This document shows positions 17,502 to 26,924 of a DNA stretch of 64,000 nucleotides, piece by piece; the first letter of the stretch is position 1, and every line of letters starts with the position of its first letter. The notes below the pieces were generated by a model. That model searched no databases and was not told the DNA's origin. It saw only the letters and a list, made by a program, of their open reading frames with translations. Source of the DNA: Rickettsiales bacterium (GTDB lineage Bacteria > Pseudomonadota > Alphaproteobacteria > Rickettsiales > SXRF01); NCBI GenBank assembly GCA_041396965.1, contig JAWKXN010000001.1:124001-188000 (forward strand). Direction: 5' to 3'. Made by a program: the position numbers and the translations under genes.

Positions 17502-18719
17502 ATGTCACAAAAATCTGTCCTCCTAATAATCACCGGTAGTATCGCCGCTTATAAATCTCTTGATTTGATAAGAAGGCTACGCGCGAAAAACATTATGGTA
17601 CGGGTGGTGCTTACCGAATCCGCTAAAAAATTTGTTACTGAATTTTCAGTAGCAGCTCTTACGGAAGGAGAGGTTTATAGCGATTTATGGTCACTAAAAG
17701 ATGAAAGTGAAATGGGACATATCCGCCTGTCACGCGAGGCGGATATTATACTAGTCGCTCCAGCCTCCGCTGATATAATAGCGAAAATATCTGGCGGTTT
17801 TGCCTCCGACCTTGCTAGCAGTGTTTTGCTTGCGAGCAACAAACCGCTTATCGTCGCTCCTGCGATGAATAGTATGATGTTTGAAAATTCAGCGACCAAG
17901 CGCAATATAGAGCGGATAAAAGCTGACGGTGCGCTAATTATTGAGACGGAAAGTGGTGTTCTCGCTTGTGGTGAGGTCGGGCAAGGACGTATGGCGGATA
18001 TTGAGAAAATAGAGCGGGTGGTGCTGGATGCTCTGCATGAAGACAGCAGTAAAAATAAAATACTTGCTGGAGTTAAAATTCTTGTCACAGCCGGAGCTAC
18101 TTTTGAGGCGATAGATCCAGTACGTTATCTAGGCAATCATTCTTCCGGCAAGCAAGGATACGCTATCGCGGAAGCGCTTGCGGAAATGGGAGCGGATGTT
18201 ACCTTAATAAGCGGGAAAACCAGCCTTGATACACCAAAAAATGTAAAATTTACTCAAGTAACAGACGCGCTTAATATGCTTGAGCGAGTTACAAACAGCC
18301 TGCTGGTAGATGTCGCTATATTCGCAGCCGCGGTAAGTGATTGGCGGGTGCGCGAGTTTTCTAGCGATAAAATCAAGAAGAATGATGATAATGACGAGTT
18401 GGTGCTAAACCTTGTTAAAAATCCTGATATTCTAAAAACCGTAGCGGGACATAAGAATCGCCCTAAATTAGTTATCGGTTTCGCCGCTGAGACTGAGGAT
18501 TTAGAAGACAACGCCATAACTAAAAGGCAAAAGAAAAATTGTGACTGGATTCTGGCAAATAATGTCGCGAACGGTAAAGTATTTGAGCGTGATGAAACCG
18601 CTATTTTATTTCTTGGTGATGGTGATACCAAAGAATATTGGAATGATATAACCAAGCGGCAAGCGGCCGTAATGCTTGCGCAAAAAATAGCGGAAAAGTT
18701 AATGATTGGGAAGGACTGA
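17502..18719 (+). CDS. coaBC: Bifunctional phosphopantothenoylcysteine decarboxylase/synthetase
   Basis: CoaBC makes 4'-phosphopantetheine from phosphopantothenate and cysteine in coenzyme A synthesis. The 405-residue protein has the flavin-binding CoaC domain (ITGSIAAYKSLDLIRRL, PASADIIAKISGG, PAMNSMMFENSATKRN) in residues 1-180 and the CoaB domain after about 188 (LVTAGATFEAIDPVRYLGNHSSGKQG, AAVSDWR, KIKK, KNPDIL, VGFAAET-like). Length is normal. A TGTGGTATAGT extended -10-like element lies about 65 bases upstream. dut follows closely. This coaBC-dut order is usual in alphaproteobacteria, and panD in the same pathway lies elsewhere in this window. Confidence 0.96.
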   Translation: MSQKSVLLIITGSIAAYKSLDLIRRLRAKNIMVRVVLTESAKKFVTEFSVAALTEGEVYSDLWSLKDESEMGHIRLSREADIILVAPASADIIAKISGGFASDLASSVLLASNKPLIVAPAMNSMMFENSATKRNIERIKADGALIIETESGVLACGEVGQGRMADIEKIERVVLDALHEDSSKNKILAGVKILVTAGATFEAIDPVRYLGNHSSGKQGYAIAEALAEMGADVTLISGKTSLDTPKNVKFTQVTDALNMLERVTNSLLVDVAIFAAAVSDWRVREFSSDKIKKNDDNDELVLNLVKNPDILKTVAGHKNRPKLVIGFAAETEDLEDNAITKRQKKNCDWILANNVANGKVFERDETAILFLGDGDTKEYWNDITKRQAAVMLAQKIAEKLMIGKD

Positions 18720-18723
18720 ATCT

Positions 18724-19170
18724 ATGCTTAAGGTGAAAATTGTGAAGCTAGCTCATGGTGATGACCTGCCACTTCCATCCTATGCGACGCAACAAGCGGC
18801 TGGTGTTGATCTGATGGCGGCGGTGAGTGAGGATATTATTATCCAGCCTATGGACAGACGGCTAATACCAACTGGTATATCAATCGCCTTACCAGCGGAT
18901 TTTGAGGCGCAAATCCGACCACGTTCTGGTCTTGCCTTAAAGCATGGTATTACGCTGCTTAATTGCGTTGGCACGATAGACGCTGATTATCGTGGAGAGA
19001 TAAAAGTAATAATAGTGAATTTAGGAGGTGAGGAGTTTACGGTTAAGCGAGGTATGCGTATCGCCCAGATGATAATAGCCCCAGTTGCTCAGATAAGCTG
19101 GATTTCTGTTGATTGTTTGGATGAAACCGCAAGGGACATAAAAGGATTTGGCTCAACTGGATATGCGTAA
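18724..19170 (+). CDS. dut: Deoxyuridine 5'-triphosphate nucleotidohydrolase
   Basis: The trimeric dUTPase hydrolyses dUTP to dUMP and keeps uracil out of DNA. The 148-residue protein carries all five motifs: AAGVDLMA, RPRSGLA, GTIDADYRGE, RIAQMII and the C-terminal GFGSTG that closes over the active site. ATG 18724 is chosen, five bases after the coaBC stop; the upstream TTG in the same frame lies inside coaBC. Length matches the family. Confidence 0.96.
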   Translation: MLKVKIVKLAHGDDLPLPSYATQQAAGVDLMAAVSEDIIIQPMDRRLIPTGISIALPADFEAQIRPRSGLALKHGITLLNCVGTIDADYRGEIKVIIVNLGGEEFTVKRGMRIAQMIIAPVAQISWISVDCLDETARDIKGFGSTGYA

Positions 19171-19196
19171 TAAAAACTATACATAAACAGGACTGT

Positions 19197-19658
19197 ATGA
19201 ATTTATTTAACAATAAACTATTTTACGCGGTAGAGGCGGTTGTTACCATAGCCTATAATTCAGGTGTTAGGGCAATATCAGGTAAAGAGATAGCTTGTTT
19301 GCAAGGTCTTTCCGCTCGCTACTTGGAACAGATAATGCAAAGCTTGGTGCGCGCGGGAATTCTTAGAGGAATGCGCGGACCAAATGGTGGCTATGTTCTG
19401 GCGAAAGAACGCAGGCGTATAACCGTATCTGATATTTATGAGGCAATAAGTGGCGACTTAGAGAAGGATAACCAGACAAGTAAAGAAAGAAATGAGAGTA
19501 CAGAACTTTCAGAATTAATTATAAAGCCGGTATTTAAGGAGTTTGATGAGGTTATGTTAAGGTATCTTGAGCAGATAAATATAGAGAGTCTGTGTGAGAA
19601 GGCCTCCCTTAAGAATATCGGTAAATCCACTGATGAGAAAATTGACTTTATTATTTAA
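19197..19658 (+). CDS. Rrf2-family transcription regulator without cluster cysteines
   Basis: The 153-residue protein has the Rrf2 winged helix (LFYAVEAVVTIAY, ISGKEIACLQGLSARYLEQIMQSLVRAGILRGMRGPNGGYVLAK) and a dimerisation tail. The three closely spaced cysteines that hold the [2Fe-2S] cluster in IscR are absent; its few cysteines lie elsewhere (EIACLQ, SLCEKA). It lies 50 bases before cysK, which recalls CymR-like Rrf2 regulators of cysteine metabolism, and control of cysK is the simplest inference. The ATG follows ACAGGACTGT, a moderate ribosome binding site. Confidence 0.88.
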   Translation: MNLFNNKLFYAVEAVVTIAYNSGVRAISGKEIACLQGLSARYLEQIMQSLVRAGILRGMRGPNGGYVLAKERRRITVSDIYEAISGDLEKDNQTSKERNESTELSELIIKPVFKEFDEVMLRYLEQINIESLCEKASLKNIGKSTDEKIDFII

Positions 19659-19708
19659 CCAGTATTTTTATACAAACAATTATAAAAATATTAAAATAGG
19701 AGAATATT

Positions 19709-20668
19709 ATGACAGCAAAACTTGATAAACCAAATCGTGGACGTATTTACGATAATATAATAGAGACTATCGGTAATACGCCGCTTATCCGCCTTAATCG
19801 TCTAGCGAAAGAAGCTTCGGTAGTTGCTGATATAGCGGTAAAGGCCGAATTTTTTAACCCTCTATCCTCAGTTAAAGATCGTATCGCTCTTTCTATGATT
19901 GAGGCCGCTGAAAATAGTGGCAAGCTGAACAGCGAAACTGTGGTTGTTGAGCCAACATCAGGAAATACAGGTATAGCTCTTGCCTTTATTTGCGCTGCTA
20001 AAGGCTATAAGCTTATCCTTACCATGCCTGAGAGTATGTCGCTTGAAAGACGTAAGCTGCTTAAGCATCTTGGCGCGCATCTTGAGTTAACACCAGCTGC
20101 CAAAGGTATGCGTGGGGCGATTGAAAAAGCAGAAGAAATCGCTGGAGCCAACAAAAACGCTATAATACTTCAACAATTCCAAAATCAGGCAAATCCCGAG
20201 ATACATCGCCGTACCACCGCTGAGGAGATATGGCATGATACTGACGGCAAGGTAGACGTGTTTATAGTAGGGGTTGGAACTGGCGGTAGCATCACTGGTG
20301 TTGCTCAAGTATTAAAAGAGCGTAATCCTAACATAAAAATTATCGCTGTGGAACCTGAGGATAGCGCGATTTTATCTGGCGGTAAACCGGGTCCTCATAA
20401 GATACAGGGAATTGGCGCTGGATTCGTTCCCGATATATTGCAAAAAGATTTGATAGATGAGGTAGTAACAATCGGCAATGAAACCGCTTTTGCCACCGCT
20501 CGCAAAGCGGCGAAGCTTGAGGGAATGCCTCTTGGTATTTCATCTGGAGCTACTATCGCCGCCGCTCTTGAGGTTGGCGCGCGTCCTGATATGAAAGGAA
20601 AGCTGATAGTGACACTCGCCGCCTCATCAGCCGAGCGTTATTTAAGTACCGATTTATTCTCTGAGTAA
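19709..20668 (+). CDS. cysK: Cysteine synthase (O-acetylserine sulfhydrylase)
   Basis: This PLP enzyme makes cysteine from O-acetylserine and sulfide. The 319-residue protein shows the PLP lysine at about residue 56 (SSVKDR), the substrate loop TSGNTG near 87-92, the phosphate-binding glycine loop VGTGGSITG near 190, and SSGA near 270. Length is normal. The start has an AGGAG ribosome site seven bases upstream. An Rrf2 regulator precedes it and a MoeB/ThiF-like enzyme begins two bases after its stop, so the cluster links cysteine synthesis with sulfur transfer. Confidence 0.96.
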   Translation: MTAKLDKPNRGRIYDNIIETIGNTPLIRLNRLAKEASVVADIAVKAEFFNPLSSVKDRIALSMIEAAENSGKLNSETVVVEPTSGNTGIALAFICAAKGYKLILTMPESMSLERRKLLKHLGAHLELTPAAKGMRGAIEKAEEIAGANKNAIILQQFQNQANPEIHRRTTAEEIWHDTDGKVDVFIVGVGTGGSITGVAQVLKERNPNIKIIAVEPEDSAILSGGKPGPHKIQGIGAGFVPDILQKDLIDEVVTIGNETAFATARKAAKLEGMPLGISSGATIAAALEVGARPDMKGKLIVTLAASSAERYLSTDLFSE

Positions 20669-20669
20669 T

Positions 20670-21419
20670 ATGGATTTAAGTCTTGACTGGCAGCGGCGTT
20701 ACGCGCGCCATATAGTGCTTTCTGAAATTGGTAAGGGTGGGCAAGAACGTCTAGGACAGGCAAGAATACTTGTTATTGGCGCTGGCGGGCTTGGTAGCTC
20801 AGCTATCGCTTATTTAGCCGCCGCCGGAGTTGGTAAAATTGGCGTTATTGATCCAGATAGGGTGGAGATCTCTAATCTTCAGCGGCAAATACTTTTTGAA
20901 AGCGCTGATATTGGACGTTCTAAGGTATTCGCCGCTAGGGACCGCGCGCAAGAAGTAAACTCTGATTGTTTAGTCGAGGTTTTTGAGGATAGCATAGACG
21001 ATAAAAACGCGGCTGGTATAATTCATAACTTTGATATTGTTATTGATGGTAGTGATAATTTCGCTACCAGATTTTTGGTTAGCAAAGCCTGTTTCTTAGA
21101 AAAGAAGATTTTAATATCAGCGGCGATAAGTGGCTTTTCAGCGCAAATATCCACCTTTAAGCCCTATCTTGGAAAAGAGCATCCTTGCTATAATTGTTTG
21201 ATACCAGAAATACCTGAGCGGGAATTAAGCTGCGCTCAAGAGGGAATCATCGGACCACTCGCCGGAATGCTTGGTAGTATGCAGGCTTTAGAAGCAATAA
21301 AAGAGTATTTAGAGATAGGGCAGGGTCTTTCAGGTTTCCTTATAATTATTGATTCACTTACAATGAATATAAGAAAAGTAACTTTAGCGAAAGATAAAGA
21401 TTGTAGGCTGTGTGGTTAG
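20670..21419 (+). CDS. MoeB/ThiF/HesA-family adenylyltransferase
   Basis: The 249-residue E1-like enzyme adenylates the C-terminus of a ubiquitin-fold sulfur carrier (MoaD or ThiS). It has RYARHIVLSEIGKGGQ at the N-terminus, the nucleotide loop GAGGLGSS near residues 37-44, DPDRVEISNLQRQ, DGSDNFATRF, and two CxxC pairs for zinc (CYNC and CRLC). The Cys in ELSCAQEGIIGPLAG corresponds to the family's active-site region. MoeB and ThiF cannot be told apart by eye. In related genomes a gene of this type often follows coaBC-dut; here Rrf2 and cysK are interposed. Confidence 0.9.
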   Translation: MDLSLDWQRRYARHIVLSEIGKGGQERLGQARILVIGAGGLGSSAIAYLAAAGVGKIGVIDPDRVEISNLQRQILFESADIGRSKVFAARDRAQEVNSDCLVEVFEDSIDDKNAAGIIHNFDIVIDGSDNFATRFLVSKACFLEKKILISAAISGFSAQISTFKPYLGKEHPCYNCLIPEIPERELSCAQEGIIGPLAGMLGSMQALEAIKEYLEIGQGLSGFLIIIDSLTMNIRKVTLAKDKDCRLCG

Positions 21420-21439
21420 ATACGACAGTAAGATATTCT

Positions 21440-22222
21440 TTAATGAGCGGCTCTTGCCACTTCTAAATCAGCTATTTTCTTCCAGTTAGAAGCTGATGCT
21501 AGCATAAAATATATAAACGGTATCCACCCTTTTTTGCGGAAGGAAAGATACACATCATCAGAAAGTTCATTAAAGGCTTTCTCATTTATCATGTTAAAAC
21601 CAGATAACTGTTTTTTCTGACCGGTCTTTAATGTTACTTCAGATTGATATGGTTGTAGCAGCTTATGCTCCTGTAGATCAGCGCAGAAATTTCTAGTTAT
21701 TAAATGATGTTGGTAGAAAGCGGTACAGAATTTGAGGGCATTGTCAGTAAATTCGGTTGGCTTGCCATCATCATTATAAAAACGGCTTACTCCATCTTCA
21801 GGTTTTTCCGCAAAATGTGGCGATAATTCGTCAACACAAAGATAAAATTTGTTTTCCTCTTTTCTTTCAAAGAATATAAAAGGATATTGACGGACATAAG
21901 CCGGTATATAGGAGTTTTCCTGCCATGAGCCATTATTCTTTATAAATATATTTTTTTGCTCAAGACCAACTACCGCAACTGGCATTACACTCTCATTGTT
22001 AGTAAAAACTACAGGATAGTTTTTCGCCGCCTCAATTAACTCAATAGTATTTAGTGGCAGAGAGTTAGTGTCACTTGCGAATGAATAATCGCTGACCGGA
22101 CGTATCCCAGCTTCTTTATGACGGTTAGAGTCTAAAGGAACTGGTCTCTTATATAAGAGAGGCAGACCGGATAATTCATTATCATCCGGTCGCCCATTAT
22201 TAAAGTCTTTTGCTTTTGTCAT
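21440..22222 (-). CDS. SapC-family protein, last gene of the two-partner secretion operon
   Basis: The 260-residue protein matches SapC-like proteins (PF07277) by its pattern: YKRPVPLDSNRHKEAGIRPVSDYSFA, FTNNESVMPVAVVGLEQ, NIFIKNNGSWQENSYIPAYVRQYPF and a C-terminal ASNWKKI. The name derives from an S-layer-associated gene of Campylobacter. No biochemical role is firmly known, and no signal peptide or membrane helix is seen, so it is probably cytoplasmic. It starts three bases after tpsA and is read with it, which suggests a function linked to that exoprotein. It ends 20 bases from the convergent moeB-like gene. Confidence 0.82.
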   Translation of the reverse strand: MTKAKDFNNGRPDDNELSGLPLLYKRPVPLDSNRHKEAGIRPVSDYSFASDTNSLPLNTIELIEAAKNYPVVFTNNESVMPVAVVGLEQKNIFIKNNGSWQENSYIPAYVRQYPFIFFERKEENKFYLCVDELSPHFAEKPEDGVSRFYNDDGKPTEFTDNALKFCTAFYQHHLITRNFCADLQEHKLLQPYQSEVTLKTGQKKQLSGFNMINEKAFNELSDDVYLSFRKKGWIPFIYFMLASASNWKKIADLEVARAAH

Positions 22223-22225
22223 TTA

Positions 22226-25200
22226 TTACTGTTGCTGATTAATATTACAGGTTCCTAGATTAAATCCATTATTGAATCCAGAACCAAGGAAGTTGTTTCC
22301 ACAACTGAGACCACCCGCCGCTGGAGAAAGACTAGCTAGAGGATTATCACCACCCGCCGCTGGCTCTAAACCACCTAATTGATCTGGGGTAAGACCGGCA
22401 GGATTAACCGCACCACTATCCGCACCACCTGCCGCTGGGCTAAGCAAGCTTAGATTCAGCGAAGATATATTGAATTGAGGTGGGGTTACACCTGGATCAT
22501 TGGTTATAGTCCGTCCGGCGTATGAAAATAGACCTAGAGGAGGAGCTTGCTGAAAACGGGTAAGACTAGCTGGAGCAAGGAAAGCGGCTACAGGGAAGTT
22601 CTTATAGAACACGTTACCGATAGTAGGTATGCCATCCTCAACATCTATAGTTTTAGCTTCAGCGGCATCACGTTGCGCCACTGTAAAGTCACTTGCTCTA
22701 ACACCCTCAAAGAATTGCGCGCTAGCATCCAGAGTATCTCCAAACATAGCATTATTTTGTAGTACAAAATATTGATTCAGACCGGAGAATCTACTGGTAT
22801 TGCTGTCAAATTGCATTGAGCTGCCAGCACCGTCTATCAGCACTCCTAAGCTATTACCAACACCAGATATATCAAGACCACGCACTAAAGTTCCACCAGA
22901 ACCATTTTGTATCAACATACCAACGCCACCATTTGGAACACTCATTATAGCTTCGCGAATGTTGGTATTTTGTGAGTTATCAAGATTGATGCCAAGCACG
23001 TTACCGGTAAATATATCACCAGTAAGGGTTGCGTTGTCGCTATCAAAGAAAGATGCTCCAGTACCATTTCCTATGAAATCATTACTGGTCAAATTTACAT
23101 TATCACTGTTATTTACAATAACACCAAACAGGTTATTCGTTAGAGTATTATCATTTAATACAGAGTTATCAGAGCCAACAACATTTATACCAGCAGAATT
23201 ATCTGTCAGTGCGTTGGTTAGTATAGACAAGTTGGTGCTATTCTCAGCAAAAATACCGTTATTAGCATTTTCTACGCTATTATTAGCGATAGTAATAAAG
23301 TTATTTGACAAGCTATGAATACCACTTCCAGCCTTATTTATGATATTCAATATGGTCAGAGTACTAATATTAGAATCAAGGAAAATAGCATCCTTTATGA
23401 TGTTAGTTATGTTGTTTGAGTCAACACGACTATTATTGCTATTTTGAACAATTACACCATCCACAAAATTATCTACAATATTATCTTTAATAGAAGTGTT
23501 AAGCCCACCATCCACGCTAATCGCGAACAACCCAGCTCCAGCTCCACCATCTGAACCATTTATATTATTATCAATTATCGTAAGACCGGTAGAGTTATTG
23601 GAAATAATACCCATATTGATTTTGTTCATAATATTATCCCTAACAAATAGAGAATTTCCATTTGTTGTGATAATGCCAGCACCGGTTTGTTCAAATAGGT
23701 TGTTGGAAATTATAGAGCCAACCACATTATTAAATATTCCGCCTGTAGGATTACCTAAGAATCTGTTGTTATCAACGGTAAGCCAAGTGGCGCTGTTCGC
23801 TATAAGACCTATAGAATTATCGCTAATAGTATTATCTATAATTTTTGTAAGTATAGAGTTGGAATCAACTATACCAAAGATATTATCAAAAATATTATTA
23901 CTCAACACAAGTAGAGCGCTATTGCCATTCGTCAACACACCATTATTGGTGTTGCTAATATTGTTATCAACAATATCTATCTTAGAGTTTGAGTCGGCGA
24001 ACACGCCATTTCTAGCGTTATTTATCGTGTTTCCTATAACAAGTGTGTGAGTGTTTTTATTTAAGGAAACAGCATCATTAAACATATTATTTATATTGTT
24101 TGAATCAATACGGCTATTATTGCTGTTGTTAATCAGAACACCATTTGTAAAGTTGCTTATATCATTACCTTTAATGGAAGTATGAAGACCATCTACAATA
24201 TTCACGGCATGCAGACCCAGACCAGCTGGTTTTGTAAACCCAGTAATGATGTTATCAAGTATAGTAAGACCAGTAGTTCCAGAGGAGTCAATCCCACGCC
24301 TAATACCATTCATGGTATTATCATTGATAAAGATAGAATTTCCAGCGAATGTCACCACTCCAGTATCAGTAAAGTTAAATATATTATTTGAAATAGGAGC
24401 GCCTACTATATTATCCAGTATTACGGCGATTCCAACTCCTGAGAACAAATTATTCTCAACTTTAGACCAAATAGCATTTTTAAGTTTAACACCGGTAAAA
24501 TTCCTATAAAATTCATTTCCAATAACTTTTACAGAGTCAGAGGCTATGCCACTTATAGCAACGTTATTTCGTAAAAAATTATTGTTGGTAACTAAAACGT
24601 TATTGGTATTGCTTAAAGCTAAAGCTATCCTAGAATTATCATGGAGCAAAGAGTTTATTAGTTCAAATAAAGAGCTATTATTCACCGAAACACCAACTTC
24701 ACCACCGCCAATAGATAGATCTTTGATAGCTGCGTTATGAGTATTGTTTAATAGAAATACTGGATCAGCAGCGGCAAGTGGATTAACCACAGTAGCTCCG
24801 CTTCCCTGAATTGTAAGATTATCTTTTCCGTTAATCACCACATTCTCATTCCATGTGCCGTTGCCAAGAGTAACTGTCGCCTCTCCAGTTTCCACATTAC
24901 TTATGGCATCAACAGCGTTTTGGATAAAGCCTGTTATATCTTGATTTAAGGTAACTACTTTACCACCAAGAACATTCGCTATGTTGCTACCAAATCTTCC
25001 AGTATTGTTGATCGCCACATTACCAAGAGAGCTTTTTATAGTACTAGAGCTCATCTTCATTTCACCAGTATTTATCGTAATATCACCACGCTTTGTCCAT
25101 ATATTGGCATTGCCCATCTGCACGCTGGTTCCTGAGTTTATATTAATCGCCCCTTGATTAGCCGCCCCATTAAAGAACGATCTTATGTCAGATTCTATTA

Positions 25201-26713
25201 TGGCGTTATTACCAGCGTTTATAGTAAAATTACCAGCTCCACTCCAGACCATATCAGCTAACACGCTTACATTATTCGTGCCCAAAGCTATCACGTTAGC
25301 TCCACCATCTAGGGCTGTTACCAATGGTGCTATATTTACAAATAAATCTCCAGCGAAAGCATGATCAATAAAGTTTCCTAAGAACAGGCTGCCAGGATCT
25401 AGAAGCAGAGTTCCCGCGTTGCCGTTAGCCGCGCTCAGGTCAATAGAGCCATCAAATCCCAATTCACCTTTAGACGAAATCTCAGCAAAGCCACCATCAC
25501 CACCATTTGTGCCGCCAGTGCCAGCTATTGTGGCATTAAAGTCGGTAGCTTCGTCAGACCATACGATAGCGGTTCCTGCGTTACCAGAATCGGTAGCGCT
25601 CACATTTATCTTGCTTTCTTTGTCGGTGGTTACGGTTTTAGCAGTAGCAAGTTCACCACCACCTTGATAATCACCGCCAATTCTTACTTTACCACCACCG
25701 GTTTTACCACTTGCGTCAATATCCGCTTTTGCAAGAATTATGTTGTCACCAGTTACGGTTACATTACCACCTTTTTTAGCGGATGAGGCGTTAAGCTTGC
25801 CAGAAACATTAACATTGCCACCATCAGCGCTAAGTACAATGTCCCCACCATCCATATAAGCGGAACTAGCCTCAATTACACCAGTATTATTTATAGCGTT
25901 ATCAACGATGTTCTTAGCCACTTTAGCGGTTAGCACAACTTTACCACCACCAACAGAAATTATGCCGTTATTACTAACCGCCGCTGCTTCACCATCAGCG
26001 ATTTGTGTAGTTTCACTATCCACTGCGAAGCTGTAAAGATTATCACCATAAAAATCTATACTAGCTGTTTGACCACTAGCAAGAATAACTTTACCCATGT
26101 TAGCTTGAATTACGCCATCATTACGCACACTGTGACCAATTAGCGCTACCAATCCACCATCAGCGGCGGTTATTGTCCCCTCATTTATAATCTTAGCTCC
26201 TGGGCTGCCTGCTATAGAAAAATTGGTTTTTCCAGCAAGGAAGTCAGAATTTCTTATATCATTTACTGTTGCTACCAAGCTAGCAACATCAACTTTAGAA
26301 CCAGCGCCAAAAACCACACCGCTTGGATTTACTATAATTATTTTCCCATTAGCCGTAAGAGTACCAAATATTTTTGTTGGATTACCGTTTCTTATCCGGT
26401 TAAGAGCTACAGAATTAACTGATGGCTGAATAAATTGAGTGGTCTCACCATGTAATATATCAAAGCTCTGCCAGTTTATTATAGCCTTATCACTGCCCTG
26501 ATTAATGACGGTCTTATTGATTTCTGGAGTGGTTATAGTTATGTTTCCAGACACTACCTGCGCACCTTGCGGGTTAGCATAGGCATTACTCGCTTGTAGA
26601 AGCGCGAACGTCGCCACAGAAAGGCACAGCGCCTTTGATAGACCACCTTGTTGCTTATTTTTTGAAGATAACAAAAGGCTTTTATTTTCTCCATTGAAGT
26701 GACTAATAATCAT
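22226..26713 (-). CDS. Large two-partner-secreted exoprotein (TpsA) with beta-helix repeats
   Basis: This 1495-residue protein begins with a long signal peptide (cleavage likely after SNAYA, about residue 46) and a TPS secretion domain (about 47-300) with the filamentous-haemagglutinin words INWQSFDI, NRI and VNPSGVVFG. Residues about 640-1250 are Asn-rich NosD-like parallel beta-helix repeats, including a 228-residue tandem duplication. The last 80 residues hold three PAAGG repeats and two cysteines separated by 17 residues near the C-terminus. The partner tpsB lies upstream on the same strand and sapC follows. Function is probably adhesion or surface structure; no toxin domain is seen. Confidence 0.9.
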   Translation of the reverse strand: MIISHFNGENKSLLLSSKNKQQGGLSKALCLSVATFALLQASNAYANPQGAQVVSGNITITTPEINKTVINQGSDKAIINWQSFDILHGETTQFIQPSVNSVALNRIRNGNPTKIFGTLTANGKIIIVNPSGVVFGAGSKVDVASLVATVNDIRNSDFLAGKTNFSIAGSPGAKIINEGTITAADGGLVALIGHSVRNDGVIQANMGKVILASGQTASIDFYGDNLYSFAVDSETTQIADGEAAAVSNNGIISVGGGKVVLTAKVAKNIVDNAINNTGVIEASSAYMDGGDIVLSADGGNVNVSGKLNASSAKKGGNVTVTGDNIILAKADIDASGKTGGGKVRIGGDYQGGGELATAKTVTTDKESKINVSATDSGNAGTAIVWSDEATDFNATIAGTGGTNGGDGGFAEISSKGELGFDGSIDLSAANGNAGTLLLDPGSLFLGNFIDHAFAGDLFVNIAPLVTALDGGANVIALGTNNVSVLADMVWSGAGNFTINAGNNAIIESDIRSFFNGAANQGAININSGTSVQMGNANIWTKRGDITINTGEMKMSSSTIKSSLGNVAINNTGRFGSNIANVLGGKVVTLNQDITGFIQNAVDAISNVETGEATVTLGNGTWNENVVINGKDNLTIQGSGATVVNPLAAADPVFLLNNTHNAAIKDLSIGGGEVGVSVNNSSLFELINSLLHDNSRIALALSNTNNVLVTNNNFLRNNVAISGIASDSVKVIGNEFYRNFTGVKLKNAIWSKVENNLFSGVGIAVILDNIVGAPISNNIFNFTDTGVVTFAGNSIFINDNTMNGIRRGIDSSGTTGLTILDNIITGFTKPAGLGLHAVNIVDGLHTSIKGNDISNFTNGVLINNSNNSRIDSNNINNMFNDAVSLNKNTHTLVIGNTINNARNGVFADSNSKIDIVDNNISNTNNGVLTNGNSALLVLSNNIFDNIFGIVDSNSILTKIIDNTISDNSIGLIANSATWLTVDNNRFLGNPTGGIFNNVVGSIISNNLFEQTGAGIITTNGNSLFVRDNIMNKINMGIISNNSTGLTIIDNNINGSDGGAGAGLFAISVDGGLNTSIKDNIVDNFVDGVIVQNSNNSRVDSNNITNIIKDAIFLDSNISTLTILNIINKAGSGIHSLSNNFITIANNSVENANNGIFAENSTNLSILTNALTDNSAGINVVGSDNSVLNDNTLTNNLFGVIVNNSDNVNLTSNDFIGNGTGASFFDSDNATLTGDIFTGNVLGINLDNSQNTNIREAIMSVPNGGVGMLIQNGSGGTLVRGLDISGVGNSLGVLIDGAGSSMQFDSNTSRFSGLNQYFVLQNNAMFGDTLDASAQFFEGVRASDFTVAQRDAAEAKTIDVEDGIPTIGNVFYKNFPVAAFLAPASLTRFQQAPPLGLFSYAGRTITNDPGVTPPQFNISSLNLSLLSPAAGGADSGAVNPAGLTPDQLGGLEPAAGGDNPLASLSPAAGGLSCGNNFLGSGFNNGFNLGTCNINQQQ
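23120..24487 (-). repeat. Tandem 684-bp duplication inside tpsA
   Basis: Two units of about 684 bp (about 24487-23804 and 23803-23120) match in register. For example, TTTGA...TATTATTGCT at 24099 pairs with 23415, TTTAATGGAAG at 24170 with 23486, and the ACCA/GCCA segment at 24465 with 23781, each 684 bases apart. The units encode about residues 744-971 and 972-1199, with parallel words such as TSIK, NSNNSR(I/V)DSNNI and TGLTI(L/I)DN. The copies have diverged, so the duplication is not recent. Outer limits are approximate. Confidence 0.8.
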
Positions 26714-26924
26714 AACTTTTCCCCAGATGTGACAAATTTATTATTGTTTATTTTTTATTTGTAGTGTGTTTAAGCAAGTTCCGACACATTAGTCAAGTAA
26801 TAGTTAATAATTATAAGTAAAATTATTAACGGTAAATGCTAAAAAATAGTCATTCTTGCTTAATTTCATTGTATTAACAGTATTAGCAGCTTGTTTTTTC
26901 ACTCCTTGTTTGTTAATAAATTTA
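26714..26924. other. Gap between tpsB and tpsA
   Basis: The 211 bases are AT-rich and hold no convincing gene. An AT-rich stretch with several short inverted repeats (for example AATAACGATAC and the GTATTAACAGTATTA segment near 26870-26890) may form weak secondary structure in the tpsBA transcript. No clear terminator is seen, so the two genes could be co-transcribed. Confidence 0.4.

Noticed and set aside
19197..19658. IscR with an iron-sulfur cluster
   Set aside because: The three-cysteine motif required for the cluster is not present.
22800..24050. Long plus-strand frames opposite tpsA
   Set aside because: They mirror the Asn-rich beta-helix repeats of tpsA and read as Leu/Ile/Pro-rich, low-complexity translations.
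23120..24487. Possible CRISPR array in the repetitive tpsA segment
   Set aside because: Repeats are imperfect, coding and not separated by unique spacers of constant length; the period is 684 bases.
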